Source: Rotaria sordida (Eukaryota > Rotifera > Eurotatoria > Philodinida > Philodinidae). From it: a stretch of DNA of 64,000 bases. The notes under the pieces were generated by a model. The model ran no database searches. It was not told the origin of the DNA and was given only the letters and a program-made list of their open reading frames with translations. The translations under genes were made by a program, and so were the position numbers. Below, piece by piece: positions 48,301 through 58,448 of this stretch (position 1 is the stretch's first letter; the number at the start of each line of letters is the position of its first letter). The DNA lies in the NCBI GenBank assembly GCA_905250125.1, contig CAJNOL010000050.1, positions 186,001 to 250,000 of the forward strand, written 5' to 3'.

Positions 48301-50606
48301 ATCGACGTTCTTAGTAAGATAACAATATCTTAGTCAATTTAAAGTGATTTCTAACAAAATTCAGACTAGAAATAAATACAACGTTGGGCTTTGATTGAAA
48401 ATATTTGATAGGGTGATCACAAGAGGAAAATGATGTTTGAATCGTAACACTAATATATGCAAACTAATAGAGGCTAAGTTAGTACTTGCAATTAGGGCTT
48501 ATTGTCATACGCATGTACTCAAAATATTAGGTTAATATTATAAAGAATAATAATTCTTCACGGTGGACAGCTACTTTTGTCTAGCACTGTATAGATCTAC
48601 CGTATTTGAATTAATGTTGCATTTGCACTTGGATATGCAAGAACATGTGATGCTGGAGCATAAAATGTATTTAAATAGAGGTACATATTAAGTCTATTAA
48701 AAATTAAAGACAAAGATAAAACTGAATTTATTTCAAAAAAAAAACTAACTTGAGACCATGACATTGTTGTATAGTAGCTTTCTGTAATTGAATAAAGCAA
48801 TATGATGAAGTACCTTTTTTATAACGAAGACTTTGTCGTGTAGCATCAATACATAAACCATTAGAAGCTTGATAAATACAATAAATTGTTTTAGAAATTA
48901 AAAATGAAGAAGAAAAAAAACTTTACATGGAACTAATGTTGATACATCTGAAGGAACAGTATTACGTCGAAATTGAAGAACTTCTCCATCAAGATAACCA
49001 CCTAAATTAAACGATAATTATTAATTACTAGAATAAAACATATTCATACGAGGAATAGTTGTAGATAATGCTGGAATATTTGCAATATTATTCCATTCAA
49101 TTGTAATTCGTGGATTTGGTGAAGTTCCACTTGGAGCTGCACATAGAACGAAAACTTCGACAGTTGATATGGTATTATCAATCGATGAATAATTAAAACG
49201 ATAAAATACTCGTTGAATAAGATTGCCTGAACAAGGTATTGCTATAAAAAGCAATGAAAAAAATAAAATAAACAAAAGATAGTAGAAATAAAATTTTAAA
49301 AAAAAAACTTTCGAAAAAACATACGTGTAACATTTGTTGCATTTTTAAAATCAGCAAAATTTGTTGAATCATCTATTGAGGCATTTGCAGCAACAAAAAA
49401 ACTACTATCAATTTCACTATATTGTAAACTATCTCTCAATGGACATCTACTCCATGTTTGATATTGATTACTACATAAGGTAATATCAGTTACATTACAA
49501 ACAGAACGATAACGTTGAGTTCGTGTAATTGGATATCTACCAGGACAGTAATCATAAATAGAACCATTAGTAAATGATATATCATTGATATTTGGAGAAT
49601 TTGGAATTCGAAAATAATATTCGCTTGTAGAATCTCTTATATTTGTTGTAGATGATGAAGATATTTGTGTAAAAAAAGTGACGTTTACAAGTAAAGTTGA
49701 ATCACCACCTTTCAAAAATGATGTTGCAGAATTTATACGAGTATAAAGATTCTGTGTAGAAAAAGAAAAACAATATTGAATTAGAAACAAAAAAAGAAAT
49801 ATGATATATAATATTATACAGATATTGCAGTCGATGTACATGAAATATCACGATTAATTCCAAATAAAACATTTACATTATCTTGACAAGTCATACCAGC
49901 TAAATTTCCAGGTAATGTAAATAATATATCTGATGGTTGTTTAATAGGAGCACCTATAGAATAATTTACTGTACTAGAAGATGATGATAGTGTTGTCGGT
50001 TGAAATAAATCTGAATATTTATTAACAAATGTTGTACGTAGATTTGTTGCATCTTCATATCTGCTTAAAAATGTTATATTTCTTGTTGAATAAAATCTTC
50101 CAAGAACTTCATTAAGCTCAAACTATATTCAAATGATAATAATATTTTATTTTATTGAATTATAATAACATACTTGTACACAAACAAATGGAAAATAATC
50201 ATATAGAGCTGCTGATGTACTATTCGAGCAATTCCATGTTTGAAAACTTAGTTGATTCGCAGAAGCATAAGAAGCAGTAGTTCGTATTGATTTACATATT
50301 GGTGATACTTCCAGATCAGAATCTTCACAATCCTAGATAAACAGAAAAAAAAAGAAATTTAGCGAAAATTTTCATACAATTTTAAGCAACAAACAGAATC
50401 ACAGCAACAGTTTGAATCGCAAACATTAATTCGAACATCGCATGAACATGGAGCGGGATCAGTAACAGCTGGATTGTCAAAATCACGTTGACTTAAAACA
50501 ATATCTATGGAAAAAAGGTTTAAATTAATGTTTTAATTAAAAGATAATTACATGGATTGAGTTGAAGAATGATGAGAATGCAAATAAGAAAATATATTGC
50601 ATTCAT
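45329..50606 (-). CDS. Tectonic-family ciliary transition-zone membrane protein
   Basis: Twelve exons in phase give about 695 residues: 50606-50552, 50504-50395, 50332-50174, 50122-49820, 49751-49325, 49241-49050, 49001-48927, 48867-48750, 48693-48601, 46001-45759, 45704-45597 and 45533-45329. A signal peptide (MNAIYFLICILIILQL) precedes the tectonic hallmark cysteine cluster CSCDVRINVCDSNCCCDSDC. The ectodomain is Thr/Ser/Asn-rich with many glycosylation sites. The protein ends in a transmembrane helix (YTIAMILIFIAISVVVMHVL) and a short tail, as in TCTN2 and TCTN3. Tectonics form part of the MKS/B9 complex that gates the cilium. Which tectonic it is cannot be settled; length is nearest TCTN2. 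Intron 9 (46002-48600, 2.6 kb) is filled by a transposon island that begins about 8 bp from the donor. Confidence 0.88.
46620..46960 (+). pseudogene. hAT transposase C-terminal remnant
   Basis: In the plus direction two coding-like stretches resemble the hAT dimerisation region. The first includes VLSCWKKHSCMYL, like the LEWWKKHS motif. The second includes SSATRKRIFNEIDRILEAER then HQMNPKSFDSFVF, like the SSATSERVFS...LSPE..LVF motif. The N-terminal and DDE parts are not seen, so this is a short fossil of a DNA transposon. Confidence 0.6.
47045..48205. repeat. Nested element with CCGG-rich inverted ends
   Basis: CTTGGAACCGGTCTGATTTT at about 47096 and its counterpart near 48100-48145 (AAAATTCAGACCGAACCGG then GGTTCCAAG) are inverted copies about 110-150 bp long. 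They are unusually GC-rich for this window. The interior has no supported coding sequence. Confidence 0.65.
48230..48560. repeat. Dispersed repeat, copy A
   Basis: Shares long stretches in the same order with 61080-61410: CTTACTAAAAACCA, GATAACAATATCT against GAAGACAATATCT, ATAAAATTCTGAT-type text, GATCACAAGA, and CATTATAAAGAATA near the end. It lies at the right end of the transposon island. Confidence 0.7.
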
Positions 50607-50991
50607 TATAATGTCCGATGGTGATTTAATGATGTCTTCTGACAGAATATGTAAATCGCCATTATTGATTCGGTTACTATTGACTAACCTATGATATATC
50701 TATGAATGGTTTAAAACATATTTCTATAAATTAAGAAAAACAAATTTATAATTGCATTTGAATTTTTAATAATTCTTTAAGTTGAAATAAAAAATGCATA
50801 ACTAAATAGATCAAATCTAATTGGTTATCATTGTCCAATAGGAATAGAAAAATGAAATCTCTCTCTTTGTCTATCACCATCCACAATCCATTTTTTCCCT
50901 GAGCCTCGTGTTTTGATATTCTTGAGATCGTTTACCATAAATTTTATTGTAGATAAATTGTTTTTTCCGAAATAAAAAAGTAAAAAAAACA
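50607..50991. promoter_or_regulatory. Divergent promoter region, tectonic and COX5B
   Basis: 385 bp between two start codons facing away from each other. It is AT-rich with no clear element. Both transcripts must initiate within it or nearby. Confidence 0.5.
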
Positions 50992-52018
50992 ATGCTAGCT
51001 CATATAGCTGCTAGTGGTCGATGTGCTACTCTTAGTACACTTCCTCGTGTCAATACATTAGCTGTTATCCGTAAGGCTTCAGCATCAAGTGGAAATAGAA
51101 AAACCGAAGAACCAGTAGCTGTTTCAACACCAGGTAGTTCAAGTGATGATCCAAATAATTCACCAATGAGTCAACGACCATTACCTCCCGATGACGGCAA
51201 AGTTCGTAAGTTAATATATCTATATTGATTTATGCAAATCTAATAATTTATTTCTTCAAAGGTTTTCCAAACCCTTGGGATGTTATCCTTAACAAGCGTC
51301 GTTTTGAATATGCTATGGTTTGTAATAAAACAAAAAATATTTGATTTTCATTTATATGTCTATTTTATATTGTAGAAATTCAAAGGATATGATGATCCAT
51401 TCGATATGATGCCAGTTAAACGTATTGAAAATAGCACAGCAGAAAATCCAAATTTATTACCAAGTTGTAATGATAAACGACTAATGGCTTGTATCTGTAA
51501 GTCTATTTTATACTTATTATCTATGTATCACATAAATAAAAGTGTAGGTCCTGATGTGGGAGGAGTTAGCCATACTCCTCAATTTTTTTTGTCATGTCTG
51601 TAGAAGTTTTGAGTTGTTGCCAGAAATCTGTTTGTCAAGTTTAATAACGCAGCTTTTCTCAGTTATTTTTTGTTAGACAGGCTATTGTCAAATTTTTAGC
51701 TTCTTTCACTTCTAAAAAATATCTAGAGTCCTGAATAGAAACTGTTTTTCTTTTTCTAAGAATTATAAAAATGATTATCTCTATACATATATTTATAGGT
51801 AATGAGGACGTTTATCACTTGAAATGGATGCATCTTCATCGTGGTGAACCAAAACGATGTTATTGTGGTATGAAATAATTAATATATAATTTTGTTTTCT
51901 TTTTTTCGAATATTTAATTTTGTCTATAGGACATTGGTTCAAATTAACTGAACGACAATTTGTTGACTTAAGTGATTTTGGTATAACTGAAGATATGCAA
52001 AAACCAGCCGCTCATTAA
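50992..52018 (+). CDS. COX5B: Cytochrome c oxidase subunit 5B, mitochondrial
   Basis: Five exons, 50992-51205, 51262-51317, 51376-51496, 51799-51867 and 51930-52018, give about 182 residues. The N-terminus is rich in Ala, Ser and Arg and short of acidic residues, as expected for a mitochondrial targeting peptide (LAHIAASGRCATLSTLPRV). The core ENPNLLPSCNDKRLMACIC then HLHRGEPKRCYCGHWFKL is the conserved zinc-binding domain. The ligands are in ACIC and RCYC, with the shortened CxC spacing that insects also show. COX5B is a nuclear-encoded matrix-side subunit of complex IV. The extra N-terminal 50 or so Ser/Pro-rich residues make it longer than the human precursor (129). Confidence 0.93.
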
Positions 52019-52218
52019 GACTTGTCCTTTTGTCTATTATTAGATTATTGTAATCCTTCTTTAACTCTTACAATACTTTCACTCTAGTTTGATCGGTTTT
52101 TTTTTTCATAGTGTTCAAATTGAAATAAAAGAAAACCAAAACAATATGTTCTTTTTCTTTTTTTTTTCACTCTCTCTCTCTCTCTGTCTTAGTCATTTAA
52201 ATCTAATTAAAGAAGAAT
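52019..52218. promoter_or_regulatory. Spacer COX5B to small membrane protein
   Basis: 200 bp with an AATAAA-like site (GAAATAAAAG) near 52122, a long pyrimidine and CT-repeat tract near 52150-52188, and acceptor-like AG sites (TGTCTTAG near 52190, ATTAAAG near 52212) before the next start. This fits 3' end formation coupled to trans-splicing. Confidence 0.45.
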
Positions 52219-52638
52219 ATGACAGCAGTTTTAGTTCTTCTCTTTCTAATATTCATTTTTAATACAATCTATGCTGAATTATATCGAATAGTTTTATTTA
52301 ATCATACGAATCTAGAAAATAATATTTGTTATATGACAAATATAGAAAATAAAACTAATCATTGGTGTGAATTAGTTACATCTGAATTCATTTTACCAAC
52401 AATAAAAACATGTGTAACAATTAATGAAAGTTTATCAAATCTTGATGATCAAACAATAATTAATGAATGGATTGATCGATCAATAGCAATAACAAATTGT
52501 TCGTATTATCTTTTATCATCAATGACAATATCTCAAAAACGTATTTTAACAATAGTACAATCAATATTATTATTAATTCTTTTTTTACCATTTATTTTTG
52601 AATTAAGTTTAACTATTATTCAATATTGTTTTTATTAA
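52219..52638 (+). CDS. Small secretory-pathway membrane protein, unknown family
   Basis: Single exon, 139 residues. An N-terminal signal-like helix (TAVLVLLFLIFIFNTIYA), a 75-residue loop with five Cys and several NxS/T sites (NHT, NKT, NES, NCS), and a C-terminal helix (ILTIVQSILLLILFLPFIFE) are visible. This suggests a type I or tail-anchored surface protein. I recognise no family. It lies tightly between COX5B and ATG13 on the same strand; its stop is 62 bp before the ATG13 start. Like the ADAM17-like gene it has no introns. Confidence 0.7.
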   Translation: MTAVLVLLFLIFIFNTIYAELYRIVLFNHTNLENNICYMTNIENKTNHWCELVTSEFILPTIKTCVTINESLSNLDDQTIINEWIDRSIAITNCSYYLLSSMTISQKRILTIVQSILLLILFLPFIFELSLTIIQYCFY

Positions 52639-52700
52639 TAGATCAATAAACAAAAAACAAAAGAAAATATAAACATTTTATGTATCTTTTTCTTTCAGAT
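52639..52700 (+). promoter_or_regulatory. Intercistronic acceptor before ATG13
   Basis: Only 62 bp separate the upstream stop from the ATG13 start, and the spacer ends TTTTTCTTTCAG|AT|ATG. An in-frame upstream ATG at 52680 would add MYLFLSD but lies before the acceptor, so 52701 is preferred. The arrangement suggests operon processing. Confidence 0.5.
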
Positions 52701-55527
52701 ATGACTGATTATCAATTAAGTAATGATGATCATGAAGCATTGGAAAAATTTACAAAATTTTTCTTAGTTAAAGCAGCACAAATTATTGTACAATCACGTT
52801 TAGGTGAAAAGAAAACAACAAAATCTAAGCCTGTTTATTCAGGAAGTGAATGGGTAAAAAAATTAAATATAATATATAATAATGATTTTCATAAAATGAT
52901 CTTATCCCTTTTTTTTTAGTTTCATCTTTCGATTAAAGATATCCCAGAAGTGACTGTAAATGCAAAAAAATGTTTAGGAGATGCTCAACATCTCCTAATC
53001 AATCCTCCACACAGTCCATTTTGTGTTGAAATATCATTACGTACACCTGATGGTGATACAATTACATTAGAAACATGGTGCATATCATTCGATGATTCAA
53101 TATTCGATCCAGCACAACGTGTTCGATTTAATGTATATAATCGTATGAGTGTTGTACTTCGATCTTTAGTTGCTTGTACACGTGCAACACCAACATATCA
53201 ATTATCACGTAAACAATCCGCAGATAAATATATTATTTGTTATAAAATGTATAGTGGTGAACCTATTGTTAGTCATCTTGGTGAACATTATTCAAAAAAA
53301 ACAATTGGAAGTATAGTTACACCTATTGGACGTTTTGTATTGAATGTTGCTTATCGTACATGTTTAACAATGTCATCACCACAAATGGATAGTGGAACAA
53401 GTAGTGCTATGACACAATTTGGTATGGATATTAGAGATGATCATTTTTCATTGGATAGAAATCAACATAGTGTTGAAGAGTAAGTGAATTTTAAAGAGAA
53501 ACAATATATATATATATATATACATAGTGGCGTCCGAGGAAGAAACTTCAGTCTTGAAGTCTACTGTTTACCCCTTGGTGATGCTCAAAATTGATCATAC
53601 TGATTGACTTATTTTTCTAATATCCCAATATAGTTTCAACAAATTAAGCTACAATTTTCGCGAAACTATAGTTCCGTATTCATAGTTTATCAACTCGTGA
53701 TATCATGTATTTACTCTATCAGACTAGAAGTACTGAGAACGATGTGCTTCAATTTTGTTCAAAATTGATCTGACACCACATGCAAAATGGCTGAGCATTT
53801 TACGTCGTATTTCATTCTTTTCAACGGGAATGAGACATTTGCAAAAAGTGTTAACAAAATTTCACTTCATTGTAGAAAGTGTAACTTCTCGATCAAAAGA
53901 ATAAAATACGAGACTTTTAATTATAATATGTGCTTTTTTAGTACATATCTAGTCTAGCAGAGTTAATATTTAACACAGAGGGCTAATATTTCGAGGATAT
54001 AAACTATGAAAACCGAGTTAAATTTTGACGAAAAACTGCAATTCAATTTATTGAAACTATCGTCAGATACAGTAGTTGCAAAAATTACCTAAATATTAAT
54101 CTTTAAGTCTCATAGTTTGACTACAAATGGAGCATGTTGAACTCGAAAGTCAACATAGATTTTTTTTTTCTTCAGACGAGGATATCTCAAAATAGAAAAC
54201 AGTTTTAGTTTGTCTGATTTATGAAGTATTCTTCGGATAATCTTCACATGAGAGTTGATGAAGATCGTCAAAAAGTGATCTATATCTTCCGCTAATTTGA
54301 ATCATTTATCTTGAGGTTTGCTTTAGTGAGTGCTTTGGTCCAATCAAATTTTCTTGGAAAATTCCACGATTGCAGTCTTTAGTGGAGAAGAGATCTATGT
54401 GGAGACCGTCGCAAACAATGGAGGCTTTTCTGCACCTCGAGATTATAGCGGATTGGACTACCCTATCTATAACACGATATAGATATTCAAACCTTCATTT
54501 GTTAATAAGAAAATGGAGGTGAATACATTTAAATAGTAGAAAACTAGAAAAGTGGCAAAAAAGTCAGTGTTTTTATCGTAAATCTTTTGCGTTAAGGTCT
54601 ATCGATCTCGAATTGCTGCTTGTGATCCCTATTTGTAGTCGAAATATCAGGTCAAAGGATTGAATTTTATATACTTTTTATCCAGTGATGGGACTTCTTG
54701 CAACTACCGTATTAAAAAAACAAGGTGATCGGTTAGGTACAGGATCAATTTTGAGTGTCCTTGTATATATATTCACTATTTATGTTTAGAGATAGTGATG
54801 CACAATTGCCATCAGCACATAATTCCAGTGTACCGAAAAGTTCACCTATTGAAGTAACAAAACGAAGACATACAAGTTGTGACTCGGTTTCTTCCAGTCA
54901 TGGGTAAATTTAATCATAAACTTATACATTTTATAATTATATTATTCTTCTTTTAAGAACACCTGATAAATTCTATTATAGTAAATTACGTGCAGCTTTT
55001 GCAACACCCGGTACAACAGCGCATCCATCACATATGAGTTCATATACTCGTACAAATGACAATGATTTGCCATTTGTACTTATGATGCAACAACAAGAAA
55101 ATACTCATCAACAACAGCATTTAATGGAACAAGATCAACCACAAGAACAAAATTCGAAAAATAATTTTTTTCTAGGTGGTGATTCAGAAAATGAAACAGC
55201 ACCCGATGATTTTATTCTTGTTGAAGTGGTATGTGATTAATAAATAAATATTCATTGAATAATTCTAATTGATGGTTTTTTTTTTCTTTTTTTTAATAGA
55301 AACCATTTTTTGGTAAAAGTGATTCAACAGATGATTTAGCTTTGTTTATTCGTTCATGTCAACAACCACCAATGCTTGAATCATTTGTTGTTGAACCATC
55401 ACTGGGTGAAACAATCAACCAGTTGAATGAAGAATTACGTATATTTGAATCGAAAGTTGAAGAATTCGATCAACTTGTTAGTATTTTGGATATGAACTAC
55501 AAAGCGTCATCAGATGCTGCTGAATAA
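52701..55527 (+). CDS. ATG13: Autophagy-related protein 13
   Basis: Five exons, 52701-52853, 52920-53479, 54790-54903, 54982-55228 and 55300-55527, give 433 residues. The HORMA domain is clear: FTKFFLVKAAQIIVQSRLGE, IKDIPEVT, CVEISLRTPDGDTITLETWC, VYNRMSVVLRSLVACTRATP and YQLSRKQ follow human ATG13. A Ser-rich linker follows. Near residue 355 the acidic DDFILVEV corresponds to the LC3-interacting DDFVMIDF of human ATG13. The last exon (IRSCQQPPMLESF, then a coiled end) matches the ULK1-binding tail. ATG13 bridges ULK1 and FIP200 to start autophagy and is a TORC1 target. A 1.3-kb intron (53480-54789) holds repeats. Confidence 0.94.
53575..54765. repeat. Diverged inverted element in ATG13 intron 2
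   Basis: GCTCAAAATTGATCATACT near 53583 pairs with GTACAGGATCAATTTTGAGT near 54735, and TAGTTTCAACAAATTAAGC near 53632 pairs with AATTTATTGAAACTA near 54045. Arms are diverged and interrupted, which suggests an old foldback, perhaps with a second one nested. No coding sequence is supported. Confidence 0.55.
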
Positions 55528-58427
55528 TTAACATGTTGCAACTTGCATATCTCTTATATAAAACAATACAACAGTGCTTTCGGATTAATTTGTCCGTTTC
55601 TTATTCCTTTTTTTTTTTGACAACTAAATTTTGATTCGTCATTCTTTTTTTTGTACAGTCGGGTAGAAAGAAAAAATCTATAATACTTATGAAACTCTAT
55701 TCATTTTTATATTTAGTTGATGAGCAAAGCATATAAAATATGACTTAAAATAAACATTATTTTTTCTTTAGAAATAGAAAAAAAATTCTTGAAACTTACA
55801 CAATGATGAATAGGCGGAAAAAAACACCTAAAATTTAAGAAAATCATGGATAAATTGTTATTTAATATTTATCTATGGATCTGTAAAAACTTTACTAAAG
55901 TAAATAGAGATGTGGTTTGAATTATGAATGGCATTGTAATAAAAACGAAAGAAACTTATAGAGGTGCCATTGTTTTTATTTACTGATGGAAATTTCTATT
56001 GAATAAAAGAGATGTATCATCTATTGATTTATTTAATAATGTACAAAGAAAGTAAATTAAATGATTCCTTAATTAATAAAAATCATGCATGATAAAGAAC
56101 TGAAAAATTAAATTGATTATAATCTTTAAGAAATATCACATTCTAGTCTATTCAATAACTATCTTGAATATTGGAGATTATAGTATATATAATACCGTGT
56201 AAGAATCATATTATTCACGTTATAAGGAGAAGATGACGAGCTGATTGAAGATTTTTCGCTCGTTGCCAGAATAATTGAGCTGATGTTACGAACAAATTGA
56301 TCAATAGTAGATAAATAAATACTTGTCAATGCAATGAAAGCACAAGTTTTAGTTAACAAATGTTTGACAAGTTAAACAAACCGAGTGCAAATTATTTCGA
56401 GATACATGGGCCATTTCAGGCAAAACGAAACATACCCATCTTTTCTTTAACTTTGATTATTCAAAAGAGTTACTTTTCTGAATGAGTTCTTTTACCATAG
56501 ACATATGTGAAAATGTTGCCTTTCTTAGCTGACTATTAATTAAAAAATAATTAGTAAATATCTCTGTAGCTATACAAGAAAAACTACAAAAACTCTAGGG
56601 TAGACTCCACGGCATGAATCACATCTATAGTGAAATTTTTAGCGAGATCGGACTCAGAAAAAAACATCCTTTTAAAAACCGGTTTTCTAGACATCCTATC
56701 AAGTTTCAGAAAATTTTTTATGTCCTACCATCATCTAGAGATTCTGAAGAAGGATTTATACTGTTAGAAATTGATTTCCAGCTTCTTATTCGGTTATAAG
56801 AGCATTATTTTCGTTTGTACATCCATGCTCCATCACGTTACTTACGACAAGTAAATCGATTTTTTTTCAAAAATGTAGACATACTCGAAAAAAAATTTGG
56901 ATAGAGATTTTGTAACTTTAGGAGTTGTGTACAGAATGTACCGTTTTGTTTTCAAAAATGCTGACTTTTTACTTCAAAACTTTTACTCACATATATTTTT
57001 TCTGAAATCCTGAAACATATATCAAAACATACAGAATTTTGTGAAGAACTTTGTAGAATATTTAAAATATTAACGAAGTCTTTATAGAAAAATTTTTTCG
57101 TTTTTTGGGCCATCGTCGTTAGACGATCGAGTAGGTGTTCGTATTTTAAATTTTGTGTCGGCAAAAAGAAAAACGCTATTTGAAAAACAGAGACAATAGT
57201 TTTGTAGAGCAGGAAATTCTCTATCAAATAAACTTAAAACGAAGTCTCTAGTATGTTGGACAATGCTCTAAGAAGAGAAAAACATTTTCTTCCGTTTATC
57301 ATGCGTCATCTGTTATTAATATTTCAATATGAAAGTCGTCAAGATAATATTATTTTCATAGTTCATAGTAATTCTCTTCCTTTAATGATGATGTTTTATT
57401 TATTTATTTTGACGTTTCGGTGCATCAAAGTGACCTTCGTCAGAAATAGGAATGATTAAAGTTTACATCAAATTCTAAATATTCTCTTGTTTTTTTTTTT
57501 TTTTTTTCCCTTTATATATGTCTATCTTGTTATTTGTTTTCGTTCTTCTGTTGTGAATAACGTATATAATATATATAATAGTGGCACGGACAAGACGGTA
57601 ATACTGGCAAGGAAAGGCTGGCCCTTTCATCTTAGTCCGTGCCACTATTATATATATTATATACGTTATTCACAACAGAAGAACGAAAACAAATAACAAG
57701 ATAGACATATATATAAAGGGAAAAAAAAAAACAAGAGAATATTTAGAATTTGATGTAAACTTTAATCATTCCTATTTCTGACGAAGGTTACTTTGATGCA
57801 CCGAAACGTCAAAATAAATAAATAAAACATCATCATTAAAGGAAGAGAATTACTATAAACTATGAATTCATCAACCTTCCTCACACGTTATGAATAATAT
57901 TATTTTACTTAGAACTCGGTTTTTCTTTAGAAAATAGAAAAGATTATTGTCTTATACACAACTCGATATACTCCATAATCTGAATCGATCCAGAACGTTC
58001 TAGGCAAAATGTTTGTTAGGCTGAAAAGCCAGTTTTTCAAAAAAAGCTCGCATATGAAGACTTAAGAAGTTTTCTCATGATCATATTTGACATCAGCATG
58101 ACCAATAGCTAACAATCTAGTAGCTTTCGATGAGAAAACGATTGAGATCAGTTAGAAATGTTCGTTCATCAATATCTGCATTTTCACTATTCAATTTCAA
58201 CAAATGCGAAAATAATTTCTGCTTTCTTTTTCTTTTCTCTTCATAAAAACATCACAGTTTTTAATAAAAATGAATTTTTAAAACAAAAATTATATTAATC
58301 AAATACTTTCAAATGTTTATATTAACATTAAGAACGATTCTTTCGAAAGAACGAGAAAAAAAAAATTTGATGAAGAGCGATATCTATCGGATTAAGTGAA
58401 ATAGCTTTTTTCGTTTGTCAATCTGTA
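55528..58427. other. Intergenic region ATG13 to ANKLE2
   Basis: 2.9 kb without supported genes. It contains the long foldback at 57357-57873. The frame at 56159-56359 (minus) and those at 56614 and 56952 are short and low-complexity. An acceptor-like CAATCTGTAG ends at 58428, about 20 nt before the preferred ANKLE2 start. Confidence 0.55.
57357..57873. repeat. Near-perfect long foldback (about 220-bp arms)
   Basis: The left arm runs from TCATAGTAATTCTCTTCC near 57364 and its reverse complement ends near 57870. Long blocks pair exactly, including ATATGTCTATCTTGTTATTT and GTTCTTCTGTTGTGAATAAC and the stem end GTGGCACGGAC/GTCCGTGCCAC. The loop is under 50 bases (57593-57640). Few mismatches are seen between the arms, so it is the youngest-looking foldback in the window. 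Confidence 0.92.
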
Positions 58428-58448
58428 GACAGAAAAGAAAATCTTCAA

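Larger units (their letters stand above)
46031..48590. mobile_element. Tc1-like-ended transposon island in a tectonic intron
   Basis: The left end CAATTCTGAACAAAAGTAATGG and the reverse of the right end CAGTGCTAGACAAAAGTAGCTG are related inverted ends of the CAxTxCTxxACAAAAGTA form typical of Tc1/mariner elements. Each is bordered by TA. Between them lie a hAT transposase remnant (46620-46960), a nested unit with inverted ACCGGTCTGA-rich ends (about 47045-48205), and text shared with 61080-61410. The island is a composite of nested insertions and no intact transposase is seen. Confidence 0.65.
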
